A stretch of 64,000 nt of DNA from DATHBD01 sp035296325 (GTDB lineage Bacteria; Actinomycetota; Actinomycetes; Mycobacteriales; Micromonosporaceae), in contig DATHBD010000058.1 of assembly GCA_035296325.1 (NCBI GenBank), positions 62,001 to 126,000 of the forward strand, read 5' to 3'. The notes under the pieces were generated by a model. That model was not told the origin of the DNA, made no database searches, and saw only the letters and a list, made by a program, of their open reading frames with translations. The position numbers and the translations under genes are program-made. Positions 51,532-60,029 of this stretch are shown here, in pieces. The stretch's first letter is position 1, and the number at the start of each line of letters is the position of its first letter.

Positions 51532-51605
51532 CGCGATCTTGCAGTCGTGCCTCACGTTTTGGGCATTTCGTGGCGGTTTGCTCGATGCACGACTGCAAGA
51601 TCGCG
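51532..51605. repeat. 19-bp perfect inverted repeat with structured loop
   Basis: CGCGATCTTGCAGTCGTGC (51532-51550) is repeated inverted at 51587-51605. The 36-base loop contains CACG and CGTG that can pair. This build suits a dispersed hairpin (MITE- or REP-like) or a strong terminator for the two-component operon, about 97 bases after its stop. I believe similar TGCAAGATCG hairpins recur in Micromonospora, but this was not searched. Confidence 0.65.
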
Positions 51606-51608
51606 CGA

Positions 51609-51643
51609 GGGGGTGGGGGTGGGGGTGGGGGTGGGGGTGGGGG
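51609..51643 (+). repeat. (GGGGGT)n tandem repeat, G-quadruplex motif
   Basis: Six runs of five G separated by single T occur directly after the 19-bp inverted repeat. Short one-base loops make this a very strong G-quadruplex candidate on the + strand. It may be length-variable. Confidence 0.9.
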
Positions 51644-51905
51644 CTGCGCCGGCTTTGGCGGTGCGCCGGCGCGAGGTCGCGAATTATGTCGCATGCCCTC
51701 GGTAAAATCCAGAGGTGGGTCCAGACGGGGAGGTCGGGATTTGTTCGGTTGGGTTGGTCCGACGCGTCGAGATGCTGATGCTTGTGGTCGCTACGACAGT
51801 CGCCCGTGGCGGCGGGGTCCTCAGGAACCGGTCAACTCGGGAACCTGAGGTGGCATAGCGTGGGGTGTCCCGCGGCGCGGGGCCCGGCGGCGTCTGTCAG
51901 CATCA

Positions 51906-52445
51906 GTGCTCGTGAATCTTGCTGACCTGGCTCGCGAAGTCCACGCTACGTCCCACTTGACAGGCCATTTCGTCCTGCGGTCCGGACGGGTGGCGCAGGA
52001 GTACTTCGACAAGTATCAGTTTGAGGCCGACCCCCGACTTCTTGACGCGCTCGCTGAGCGGATGGCGGCGTTGGTGCCCGCGGGGACCGAGGTCCTGGCC
52101 GGGTTGGAGATGGGCGGCATCGCCGTGGTGACGGCGCTCGGCAGGCATACCGGTCTACCTTGCGCCTTCGTCCGCAAGGCGGCGAAGCCCTACGGGACCG
52201 CTCGCCTGGCGGAAGGCGCCGATGTTGCCGGGCGGCGGGTGCTCGTCGTGGAGGACGTCGTGACCTCGGGCGGGCAGGTCGCGATGTCCACCCGCCAGCT
52301 TCGCGAACTTGGCGCGGAGATTGCCGCTGCCCTCTGCGTCATCGACCGTGCGGAGGGGGGTGCGCAAGCTCTGGCGGCCGACGGCATCGAGTTGCTGGCA
52401 CTGCTGACGCGGAGCGATCTGGACCGGGCCGCATCCGACAGCTGA
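51906..52445 (+). CDS. pyrE: Orotate phosphoribosyltransferase PyrE
   Basis: A 179-residue type I phosphoribosyltransferase making OMP from orotate and PRPP. Visible: the N-terminal TGHFVLRSGR, the flexible-loop KAAKPYGTARL and the PRPP motif VLVVEDVVTSGGQV. GTG 51906 and GTG 51912 are both possible starts; neither has a clear ribosome site. It stands alone here, away from other pyrimidine genes, which is common for pyrE in actinobacteria. It is convergent with the M23 gene. Confidence 0.93.
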   Translation: MLVNLADLAREVHATSHLTGHFVLRSGRVAQEYFDKYQFEADPRLLDALAERMAALVPAGTEVLAGLEMGGIAVVTALGRHTGLPCAFVRKAAKPYGTARLAEGADVAGRRVLVVEDVVTSGGQVAMSTRQLRELGAEIAAALCVIDRAEGGAQALAADGIELLALLTRSDLDRAASDS

Positions 52446-52496
52446 CGACGGCATGGAGCGACGCCGGCACCGCGGCTCAAGCACGACAGCACTGAC

Positions 52497-53633
52497 CTAC
52501 GGGCGCGTTCTGGTGACGCGCACGCCGCGCTGCGCCAGGAACGGCACCGGGTTCACCGCGTTGGCCGGCCCGGTCGGCAGGCCACCGGTGTGCACCTCGA
52601 AGTGCAGGTGCGGGTAGGAGGAGTTGCCCGAGGAACCCACGTACCCGATGACCTGACCCACGCTCACCTGCTGTCCGACGGTGACCACGGGCTGGCGGAG
52701 CATGTGGCAGGAGAGCGTGGTGACTCCGCCGGCGTGCGCGATCTTGACGTACCAGCCGCAGCCCCGGATCCGGGGGCTGCCGGGCACGTCGCAGCTGGCG
52801 CCGGGCTGGATGTTGCACACCACCTCGATGACCTGCCCGGCCGAGGCGGCCCGGATCGGCGTGCCGGAGTACGACACGAGATCCACGCCGATGTGCGGTG
52901 GCCGGAAGCTGGCCGGTGCCGTCGCGAACCCCGGCAGCGGATGGGTCCAGGTGCCTGGCGGCGGGAGCGCGGCAGGAGGCGGCGGCGCCGAACCGGCTGC
53001 CACGCAGCCTGGCGGCGTGCCGGCCCGGCGCACGTACGCGTCCGAGACGAACGTGCCGTCCACAAGGCGGTTCCAGACGTCTGTGGTGCGGACCGCGCCG
53101 GCAATCCGGTGACCCCGGAGCTGGCACACGATTGCCAACTCGCTGGCGTCGGCGACGGTGCCGACCCGGGCGGCCGAGCGTGCCGGCCCGGCGCGCAGGT
53201 TCAACGCGATGACCGGGGACACGACGGTCGCCGGGAGCGTGGCGTTCGACATGGCGGCGGTCACCTGACCGGGGGCGGCCGGGCCGGGGCCGGCCAGCGA
53301 CGGGCCGGCCGGGCACCGCGGAACGTTCCCGGAACGGCGCACCCAGGCGTCGGAGATGTAGGTGCCGTCGGGGAGACGGTTCCAGATGTCCGTGCGCCGG
53401 ACGGTGCCGATGTCGACATGCTGGCCGGTGACCTGGCAGAGCAGCGTCACGCTGGCGCCGTTGGGCAGCGCGCCGACCCTGGCGTGCCACACCGCGGGCC
53501 CTTGGCGGACATTCAACGCAATCTTCGGCGACACCACCGTCGCCGTCTGCGCGGCGGTGGCTGGCGACGCCACCGCGATCAGACCACCGGATGCCGTCGA
53601 GACGATCAGGCCTGCAACCCAGCCAGCTCGCAT
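52497..53633 (-). CDS. Secreted M23 peptidase with two SH3b-like domains
   Basis: A 378-residue secreted protein. Signal peptide about 1-28 (ends SPATAAQ). Two bacterial SH3-like repeats follow (about 31-110 and 130-210, each with IALNxRxGP and a CQxxGxxI...TDIWNRL.DGTxxSDA.VRR core), then an M23 domain (about 230-378) with zinc ligands in PHIGVDL and HLHFEVH. Such enzymes cut peptidoglycan cross-links. GAGGGGG precedes the ATG. A hairpin lies in its leader. A fragment of a second copy lies at 55092-55190. Confidence 0.92.
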   Translation of the reverse strand: MRAGWVAGLIVSTASGGLIAVASPATAAQTATVVSPKIALNVRQGPAVWHARVGALPNGASVTLLCQVTGQHVDIGTVRRTDIWNRLPDGTYISDAWVRRSGNVPRCPAGPSLAGPGPAAPGQVTAAMSNATLPATVVSPVIALNLRAGPARSAARVGTVADASELAIVCQLRGHRIAGAVRTTDVWNRLVDGTFVSDAYVRRAGTPPGCVAAGSAPPPPAALPPPGTWTHPLPGFATAPASFRPPHIGVDLVSYSGTPIRAASAGQVIEVVCNIQPGASCDVPGSPRIRGCGWYVKIAHAGGVTTLSCHMLRQPVVTVGQQVSVGQVIGYVGSSGNSSYPHLHFEVHTGGLPTGPANAVNPVPFLAQRGVRVTRTRP

Positions 53634-53661
53634 GCTCGCGTACCCCCTCGCGTGCGCGATG

Positions 53662-53683
53662 CCGCCTCCATGGATGGAGGCGG
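53662..53683 (-). other. 10-bp perfect hairpin in the M23 gene leader
   Basis: CCGCCTCCAT and ATGGAGGCGG flank GG, about 29 bases before the M23 start codon. It could shape the mRNA leader. It does not match a riboswitch I know. Confidence 0.45.
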
Positions 53684-53922
53684 TCGGCGCAGCAGCCCGG
53701 GGGGACCCGCTGACAGGCCGAGCGTAGCGGTTATGGGGCTATTAGGGTGATTCGCCACACCGTTGACTCCCGGCTCGATCGCCGATCGGCCGTGCCTCAG
53801 GTCAGCGGTGTGCCGCACGATTCAGGCGGCAGGGCCGGCGGATCCGGCACGGGCCGATGTCCGGCGGTTCCGCCACCACTCTCGTCCGTCACGCCGACTT
53901 CTGTCGTACCCGGCTCATAACC

Positions 53923-53938
53923 TAGTACACATGTTCGA
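53923..53938. promoter_or_regulatory. SOS-box-like palindrome TAGTACACATGTTCGA
   Basis: It matches 14 of 16 positions of the actinobacterial LexA palindrome TCGAACACATGTTCGA. It lies 169 bases before the secreted-repeat gene and 290 bases from the M23 gene. No DNA-repair gene is adjacent. Confidence 0.4.
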
Positions 53939-54106
53939 GGAGGAGGTCGGAGTTTGTGCCGCTGGGTAGGTCCGACGCGAGGGTCTGCCGGGATCATTCG
54001 GATCATGACGGCCAGCGCCGAGGGGCAGCATCTATGGATCGACTTCGGTACGTTGGCCCGGCGTTCGTCACGTGGCGTGCGCCAGGACTTACCACACGGA
54101 GGTGTG

Positions 54107-55042
54107 ATGTCACGATCATCCACGAAGGGGACGGGATTGTTCAGCCGGCTCCCAGCCATCGTTGTCGCCAGCACGGCCGCCACGGCATTGGTGGTTGGCG
54201 TGTCCCCGTCGCCGGCGGCCGCCGCGCCGGTGGCCGTCAGTTCATTCAGCTACTCGCACAACGGCGCCGCTGCGACCACCCTCACCGCGCCTGAAGCGGA
54301 GATCAAGGTCAAGGGCACCGCGGCGTACCTCAACGTCCAGATCACCACCGACACCGAGGGTTGGGATGTCAGCCTCGCCGCGCCGCAGGGCGAGTCGTTG
54401 CGCCCCGGCGTCTTCCGCAATGCCGAGCGGGCGGCGTTCCGCACCGGCCGTGCGCCCGGCTTGGACGTGTCCGGGAACGGCAGTGGCTGTAACGAGGTGT
54501 TCGGCCAGTTCACCGTCGATCAGATCGAAACCGACGCCACGGGCGTCGTGACGGTGCTCGATGTCCGCTACTCGCAGCGCTGCGAGGGTGCGACCGGACC
54601 CCTGCTGAGCGGTCGGCTGCGCTACCGGGCGTACCCACTGTCCTACCGGTTCGTCAGTGACCCGGGCGATTACGTCGGCGGCGGGATCACCAAGTCGTAC
54701 GCCAACAGCAACTCGGTGTTCTCCGTCCGGGGGACCGCATCCCGCCTCGTGTTCACCGTGTCCGGTCTGCGGGACTACTGGCGCGTCGACATCGCGCCGA
54801 AGGAGGGTGAGACGTTGGCGCCTGGGACCTACAGCGGAGCGCAACGCTTCGCCGATGGCCAGCACCCAGAGCTGGACGTGAGTGGCGACGGGCGCGGATG
54901 CAACCAGACGGCCGGCAGCTTTGTGATCAAGGAGCTGGTGGTCAATGAGGCGGGCGAGGTGACCGCCCTCTCCGCCACGTTCGTGCAGCACTGTGAGCAG
55001 GGCACGCCCGCGTTGCGCGGGACGATCCACTACTACGCGTGA
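54107..55042 (+). CDS. Secreted protein with two tandem copies of an unrecognised domain
   Basis: A 311-residue secreted protein. Signal peptide about 1-45 (ends SPAAAAPVA). The mature part has two similar domains of about 115 residues (about 47-175 and 177-311): each has a hydrophobic strand start, a WDVSLAAPQGESLRPG / WRVDIAPKEGETLAPG block, then LDVSGNGSGCNE / LDVSGDGRGCNQ and a final RYSQRCEG / TFVQHCEQ. Each copy holds two cysteines, likely a disulfide. I do not recognise the family. The ATG is set by GGAGG 4 bases upstream. Confidence 0.78.
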   Translation: MSRSSTKGTGLFSRLPAIVVASTAATALVVGVSPSPAAAAPVAVSSFSYSHNGAAATTLTAPEAEIKVKGTAAYLNVQITTDTEGWDVSLAAPQGESLRPGVFRNAERAAFRTGRAPGLDVSGNGSGCNEVFGQFTVDQIETDATGVVTVLDVRYSQRCEGATGPLLSGRLRYRAYPLSYRFVSDPGDYVGGGITKSYANSNSVFSVRGTASRLVFTVSGLRDYWRVDIAPKEGETLAPGTYSGAQRFADGQHPELDVSGDGRGCNQTAGSFVIKELVVNEAGEVTALSATFVQHCEQGTPALRGTIHYYA

Positions 55043-55091
55043 CCGGCACCAGCGGCGCCTCCACCGTGGTGGGGGCGCCGCTCGGGTGCCG

Positions 55092-55190
55092 ACATGGGCG
55101 AGTGAGCCACACCTCGCCGGCGCGGGAAAGCACCGGGTTCACGCCGTTGGCCGGCCCATCGGGCAGGCCAACGGCGTGTACCTCGAAGGC
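55092..55190 (-). pseudogene. Remnant of an M23 peptidase C-terminus
   Basis: The minus strand encodes FEVHAVGLPDGPANGVNP, then VLSRAGEVWLTRP, matching the last residues of the intact M23 protein (FEVHTGGLPTGPANAVNP, ending RVTRTRP). Over 57 ungapped bases (55131-55187 against 52545-52601) 48 are identical. The homology stops just before the catalytic HxH, so the fragment cannot work. It lies between the secreted-repeat gene and fadB. Confidence 0.75.
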
Positions 55191-55203
55191 CGACGGCCCA
55201 GAA

Positions 55204-57279
55204 CTAGGCGGGCGGGAGGCTGGCCACCCCACGGGGCAGGAAGCGCCGGCCGGTCACCCGTTCCGAGGTGCCGGTCCGGTCCAGGTACGGCGTGAGCCCG
55301 CCCAGGTGGAACGGCCACCCGGCACCGAGGATCAGACACAGGTCGATGTCCTGCGGCTCGGCCACGACGCCCTCGTCCAGCATCAGCCGGATCTCCAGGG
55401 CCAGCGCGTCCAGCGCCCTCTGCAGTACCTCCTGCCGGGTGAGCGCTTTACCGCCCACCTTGAACAGCGCCAGCACCTCCGGCGTCGGCGTACCGTCCGA
55501 GTCGGCCAGCGTGGTCACGCCCGCCTCGACGACGCGTGCCAGATTGGGGCTCACCGCGAACCGGTCCGGGAACGCCTCGCGCAGCGTCTCCGCGACATGC
55601 AGCGCGACCGCGGGGCCCACCAACTGCAGGAGCGCGAACGGGCGCATCGGCAGGCCGAGCGGGTCGAGTGCGGTATCGGCCACGTCCAACGGCGTACCGT
55701 CGTCGACGGCCGCGAAAATCTCACCCTGGTACCGGGTGAGCAGCCGGTTCACCACGAACGCGGGCGCGTCCTTCACCAGTACGCACGACTTTCTCAACTG
55801 CTTGCCCACCGCGAACGCGGTGGCCAGGGTCGCCTCGTCGGTCCGCTCCGCGCGTACCACCTCCAGCAGCGGCAGCACCGCCACCGGGTTGAAGAAGTGC
55901 AGCCCGACCAGTCGCTCGGGATGCGCCAGGTCGGCCCCCATCTCGGTCACCGACAGCGACGAGGTGTTGGTCGCCAGGACGCAGTCGTCCCGGACGATCG
56001 CCTCGACCTCCGCCCACACCTGCTTCTTCACACCGAGATCCTCGAAGACCGCTTCCAGGACCAGATCGGCATCGGCGAACACGGCCTTGTCGACCGAGCC
56101 GGAGACCAGGCCGCGCAGCTTCGCCGCCGTGCCTTCGTCGACCCGACCCTTGCTGACCATCTTGTCGATCTCGGTCCGGATGTAGCCGAGTCCCTTGTCG
56201 ATCCGAGCCTGATCCAGATCGGTGAGCACCACCGGGACCTGGAGCCGGCGAGCGAAGAGCAGCGCCAACTGGCTGGCCATCAGGCCGGCGCCGACCACAC
56301 CCACCTTGGTGACCGGGCGCGCCAGCGAGGAGCTCGGCGCCCCGGCCGGGCGTTTGGCCCGCCGCTGGGCCAGGTCGAAGGCGTACAGGCTGGCGCGCAG
56401 CTCCTCGCCCATCACCAGGTCGGCGAGGGCCTCGTCCTCGGCGGCCATGCCCTCGTCCAGCGACCCGGTGCCGGCGAGCGCCAGCAGGTCCAACGCCCGG
56501 TACGCCGAGGCCACCGCCCCGTGCAGTTTCTCGTCGAGCAGCTTGCGGGCGAAGAACAGCACGCCGTCCCACATCTCCCGGTCGACCTCGGGGCGGGTCG
56601 GCGTGGTGTCGCCGCGGGTGACCGCGGCCGCCCACTCCAGCGAGCGCTCCAGGAAGTCGGCCGGCTCGAAGAGCACGTCCGCGATGCCCATCTCGTGCGC
56701 CTGGGCGGGCTTGAGCGTCTTGCGGGTCAGCGGGTTCTGGATGATCACCTGCGTGGCCGGCGCGATGCCGATCAGGTTGGGCAGCAGATGACTGCCGCCC
56801 CAGCCGGGGATCAGCCCGAGCGACACCTCGGGCAGGGCCAGTGCCGCCGCGCCGGAGGAGACCGTGCGGTACCGGCAGGAGAGCGCGAGTTCGAGCCCAC
56901 CGCCGAGGGCCGCACCGTTGATGAAGGCGAACGTCGGCACGTCGCTGTCGATCAGACGCCGGAACACCCGGTGCCCCATCCGGCCGACCTCGAGCGCCTG
57001 CTCGCGGGAGGTGACCAGCGGGATCGCGGTGATGTCGGCACCTACGCAGAAGATGTAGGGCTTACCGGTCACGGCCACGAGGCTCGGCCGGGCGGCGTGC
57101 GCCTCGTCCAGAGCCGCGTCCAGGCTGGCCAGCCCGGCTGGGCCGAGAGTGTTGGGCTTGGTGTGGTCGAAGCCGTTGTCCAGAGTGATCAGTGCTGCCG
57201 GGCGGTCCAGCCCGGGCAGGGTCACGAACCGGAGCAGCGACTTCGTCACGACCTCGTTGGGGTTGGTCAGCGCCGGCAC
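55204..57279 (-). CDS. fadB: Fatty-acid oxidation multifunctional protein (enoyl-CoA hydratase / 3-hydroxyacyl-CoA dehydrogenase)
   Basis: A 691-residue bifunctional enzyme. The crotonase domain (about 1-230) has the catalytic glutamates in NGAALGGGLELALS and PEVSLGLIPGWGG. The dehydrogenase follows (about 310-600: VGVVGAGLMASQLALLFARR, catalytic HFFNPVAVLPLLE) with a C-terminal helical domain. It hydrates and oxidises acyl-CoA intermediates of beta-oxidation. GTG 57279 is used. It lies 52 bases downstream of fadA in one operon; a repeat-like sequence occupies the gap. Confidence 0.93.
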   Translation of the reverse strand: MPALTNPNEVVTKSLLRFVTLPGLDRPAALITLDNGFDHTKPNTLGPAGLASLDAALDEAHAARPSLVAVTGKPYIFCVGADITAIPLVTSREQALEVGRMGHRVFRRLIDSDVPTFAFINGAALGGGLELALSCRYRTVSSGAAALALPEVSLGLIPGWGGSHLLPNLIGIAPATQVIIQNPLTRKTLKPAQAHEMGIADVLFEPADFLERSLEWAAAVTRGDTTPTRPEVDREMWDGVLFFARKLLDEKLHGAVASAYRALDLLALAGTGSLDEGMAAEDEALADLVMGEELRASLYAFDLAQRRAKRPAGAPSSSLARPVTKVGVVGAGLMASQLALLFARRLQVPVVLTDLDQARIDKGLGYIRTEIDKMVSKGRVDEGTAAKLRGLVSGSVDKAVFADADLVLEAVFEDLGVKKQVWAEVEAIVRDDCVLATNTSSLSVTEMGADLAHPERLVGLHFFNPVAVLPLLEVVRAERTDEATLATAFAVGKQLRKSCVLVKDAPAFVVNRLLTRYQGEIFAAVDDGTPLDVADTALDPLGLPMRPFALLQLVGPAVALHVAETLREAFPDRFAVSPNLARVVEAGVTTLADSDGTPTPEVLALFKVGGKALTRQEVLQRALDALALEIRLMLDEGVVAEPQDIDLCLILGAGWPFHLGGLTPYLDRTGTSERVTGRRFLPRGVASLPPA

Positions 57280-57295
57280 GGTTCCACCTTTCGTT

Positions 57296-57335
57296 CGCGA
57301 CTGCGGGGCTCGCTTCGCTCACTCCTCGCGCTCAC
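57296..57335. repeat. Repeat-like sequence in the fadA-fadB gap
   Basis: The GC-rich string with GGGGCTCGCTTCGCTCAC and CCTCGCGCTCAC resembles a dispersed intergenic repeat that I recall from Micromonospora and Salinispora genomes. Only one copy is in this window. It reaches into the fadA stop codon. Confidence 0.3.
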
Positions 57336-58528
57336 GGTGCCACCTTCCAATTCGGGTTCTCCCAGATCACGGTGCCGCCCATGCCGATACCGATGCACAT
57401 GGCGGTGACGCCGTAGCGGACCTCCGGGTGCTCGGCGAACTGCCGCGAGAGCTGGGTCATCAGCCGGACTCCGGAACTGGCCAGCGGGTGGCCGACCGCG
57501 ATCGCGCCACCCCACGGGTTGACCCGGGGGTCGTCATCGGTGATGCCGAAGTGGTCGAGGAACGCCAGGACCTGCACCGCGAACGCCTCGTTCAGCTCGA
57601 ACAGGCCGATGTCGTCGATGCTGAGCCCGGCCAGCCGCAGCGCCTTCTCGGTGGAGGGGATCGGGCCGAAGCCCATCACCTCGGGCTCCACGCCGACGAA
57701 GCCGTAGCTGACCATCCGCATGCCGACCGGCAGGTTCAACTCCCGGGCGACATCCTCAGCGGCGAGGATCGCCGCCGTCGCGCCGTCGTTGAGGCCGGCG
57801 GCGTTGCCGGCGGTGATCCGGCCGTGCGGGCGGAACGGGGTCTTGAGCGTGCCGAGCTTCTCGACGCTGGTGTCGGGCCGGGGCGCCTCGTCCACTGTGA
57901 CCAGACCCCAGCCGGTCTCCGGATCCCGCGCGGCCATGCTGACCAGGTCGGGCTGCAACTTCCCGTCGGCGTACGCCTGCGCGGTCCTGCGCTGCGAAGC
58001 CAGGGCGTAGGCGTCGGCGCGTTCCCGCGTGATGCCGGGCGCACGGTCGTGCAGGTTTTCCGCGGTGGCGCCCATCACCAGCGCGGACGGGTCGACCAGC
58101 TTCTCGGCAAGAATGCGCGGGTTGGGGTCGACACCCTCACCCATCGGGTGGCGGCCCATGTGCTCGACGCCGCCGGCGATGGCCACGTCGTAGGCGCCCA
58201 TCGCGATGCCGCCGGCGACGGACGTGACCGCGGTCATGGCTCCGGCGCACATCCGGTCGATGGCGTAGCCGGGCACCGACTTGGGCAGCCCGGAGAGGAG
58301 GGCGGCGGTCCGGCCGATGGTCAGGCCCTGATCGCCGATCTGGGTGGTGGCGGCGATGGCGACCTCGTCGACCCGCTCCGGCGGCAGCTGCGGATTGCGT
58401 CGCAACAGCTCACGGATGCAGCGGATGACGAGGTCGTCAGCTCTGGTGTTGGCGTACGCCCCGCCGGCCTTGCCGAACGGGGTGCGTACGCCATCGACGA
58501 AGACGACTTCGCGGACGGTACGGGGCAC
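57332..58528 (-). CDS. fadA: Acetyl-CoA C-acyltransferase (thiolase) FadA
   Basis: A 398-residue thiolase. The nucleophile Cys94 is in DRMCAGAM, the catalytic His in NEAFAVQVLAF and GHPLASSG regions and the acid/base Cys in MCIGIGMGG. It releases acetyl-CoA in the last step of beta-oxidation. AGGAGG lies 6 bases before the GTG. It forms an operon with fadB downstream; the RNase D-like gene is immediately upstream in the same direction. Confidence 0.95.
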   Translation of the reverse strand: MPRTVREVVFVDGVRTPFGKAGGAYANTRADDLVIRCIRELLRRNPQLPPERVDEVAIAATTQIGDQGLTIGRTAALLSGLPKSVPGYAIDRMCAGAMTAVTSVAGGIAMGAYDVAIAGGVEHMGRHPMGEGVDPNPRILAEKLVDPSALVMGATAENLHDRAPGITRERADAYALASQRRTAQAYADGKLQPDLVSMAARDPETGWGLVTVDEAPRPDTSVEKLGTLKTPFRPHGRITAGNAAGLNDGATAAILAAEDVARELNLPVGMRMVSYGFVGVEPEVMGFGPIPSTEKALRLAGLSIDDIGLFELNEAFAVQVLAFLDHFGITDDDPRVNPWGGAIAVGHPLASSGVRLMTQLSRQFAEHPEVRYGVTAMCIGIGMGGTVIWENPNWKVAP

Positions 58529-58625
58529 GGAAGGCCTCCTAGCGGAAGTGTGCGGGCCTGTCCGCGATGTTACTCGCCGGTAGGTCCGATTGTCCTGCCG
58601 TACGTGTGGTGCTCGCCACTGCGGG

Positions 58626-60029
58626 CTACATTTCCGGACGCGGTTCCGCGGCCTCCGCGGCGTCCGGCTCGGCGACCTCCGCCAGTAGCGGCTCAGCGGC
58701 GGCCTGGGCGGCCGGTGTCAACGGCGGCACCGCCAGGGCGACGGCCAGTCGTTCCGCGGTGAGATCAATCTGCCATTGCCGCGCACCCAGCCCCCGAAGG
58801 ATCTCACCCACGGTGCCCGGCGTCAGCGATTCCGGTGGAGTCCACGCCAGGCGGCGCACGGAATCCGGCGACAGCAGGTTCTCCGCCGGCACCCGGTACG
58901 TCGCTCCGACACTGGTCACAACCTCGCGGCAGCGCACGAGTCGGGCCGCCGCCACCGGGTCACGCTCGGCCCAGCGGTGCGGCGGAGGCGGCCCGTCCGC
59001 CGTCGGGGTTGCCGGTAGGTCCGGTTCGTTCAGCCCGCGGGCGGCGGTCAGTGCGTCGAGCCAGACATTGGCGAGTCGGCGTACCGACCGGCCGCCGAAG
59101 CCCGGCAACAGGACCAGGCTGCGTTCGTCGCGCGGGTCGCCCTCCGCCGCCGCGATGATCGCGCTGTCCGGTAGCACCCGGCCCGGACTGGCGTCGCGTC
59201 GCGCGGCGAGCTCGTCCCGGGCGTACCAGAGCGCACGTACCCGGGCCAGGGCCCGCGCACCCCGTATGCGATGGATGCCTGACGTGCGCCGCCACGGATC
59301 CGCGCGGACCTTCGGCGGCTCGCCGACGCCGGCCACCAGCGCCGCGAACTCCTGCTGCGCCCATTCCGTCTTGCCCTGGCGGTCCAGCTCGGCGGCCACC
59401 ATGTCGCGCAGCTCGAGCAGGAGCTCGACATCCAGAGCGGCGTAGGCGAGCCACGACGCCGGCAGCGGTCGGGTGGACCAGTCTGCCGCGGAATGGTGCT
59501 TCTCCAGGGCGTACCCGAGCAGCATCTCGGTCAGTGCGGCGAGCCCGACCCGCTCGAAGCCGGCCAGCCGTGCGGCCAGTTCGGTGTCGAACAGCCGGCG
59601 CGGCCGCAGCCCGATCTCGGCCAGGCAGGGCAGGTCCTGGCTGGCCGCGTGCAGGATCCACTCCGCGTCGATAATCGCGTCACAGAGGATGTCGAGCTGC
59701 CCGAGCGGCAGTGGATCAATCAATGCGGTCCCCACGCCCGCGCGGCGCAACTGCACGAGGTACGCGCGGTGGGTGTACCGGTACCCGGATGCGCGCTCGG
59801 CGTCGATGGCCACCGGGCCGTGGCCCGCGGCGAATCGTTTGGCGAGGTCGGCGAGCCCCTGCATGTCGGTCACCGGCTCCGGCGTCCCCTCGCGGGGTGC
59901 GGTCAGCAGGACGGCCTGGCGCTTGGGCGCGGTCGGCTCGGCGGGTGCAGCATCGGTGGCTGCCGGGTCGACGCCGGAGGCGGTCGGCTCCGGCGCGTCC
60001 CGACGGTCCAGTTGGGTCTCGTCGGTCAC
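58626..60029 (-). CDS. RNase D-like 3'-5' exonuclease with HRDC domain
   Basis: A 467-residue protein. The DEDD exonuclease domain (about 55-235) has VAIDAERASG (Exo I), ILHAASQDLPCL (Exo II) and YAALDVELLLEL (Exo III). An HRDC domain (about 270-345) and an actinobacterial C-terminal domain follow. It probably trims stable RNA. GTG 60029 is chosen because the sequence upstream of VTDETQ is not conserved in style. The neighbour order (DUF3000, RNase D) matches Rv2680-Rv2681. Confidence 0.9.
   Translation of the reverse strand: MTDETQLDRRDAPEPTASGVDPAATDAAPAEPTAPKRQAVLLTAPREGTPEPVTDMQGLADLAKRFAAGHGPVAIDAERASGYRYTHRAYLVQLRRAGVGTALIDPLPLGQLDILCDAIIDAEWILHAASQDLPCLAEIGLRPRRLFDTELAARLAGFERVGLAALTEMLLGYALEKHHSAADWSTRPLPASWLAYAALDVELLLELRDMVAAELDRQGKTEWAQQEFAALVAGVGEPPKVRADPWRRTSGIHRIRGARALARVRALWYARDELAARRDASPGRVLPDSAIIAAAEGDPRDERSLVLLPGFGGRSVRRLANVWLDALTAARGLNEPDLPATPTADGPPPPHRWAERDPVAAARLVRCREVVTSVGATYRVPAENLLSPDSVRRLAWTPPESLTPGTVGEILRGLGARQWQIDLTAERLAVALAVPPLTPAAQAAAEPLLAEVAEPDAAEAAEPRPEM

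Larger units (their letters stand above)
51436..51905. other. Intergenic region between the kinase and pyrE
   Basis: There are 470 bases without a supported gene. It holds a 19-bp inverted repeat (51532-51605), a G5T tandem repeat (51609-51643) and, before pyrE, a small inverted repeat CCTCAGG/CCTGAGG (51819-51850). Confidence 0.55.
53634..54106. other. Divergent intergenic region between the M23 and secreted-repeat genes
   Basis: There are 473 bases without a supported gene. It contains a leader hairpin of the M23 gene (53662-53683), a TACGCT promoter-like element in the M23 direction and an SOS-box-like palindrome (53923-53938). Confidence 0.5.

Noticed and set aside
51609..51643. CRISPR-like array from the regular G5T repeats
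   Set aside because: Units are 6 bases with no spacers; it is a simple tandem repeat.
53634..53800. Cyclic di-AMP (ydaO) riboswitch in the M23 leader
   Set aside because: Such riboswitches precede some actinobacterial cell-wall hydrolases, but the conserved core motifs are not present on the minus strand; only a simple hairpin is.
53954..54106. Upstream extension of the secreted-repeat protein to 53954
   Set aside because: It would put 51 polar residues before an obvious signal peptide; ATG 54107 has its own GGAGG.
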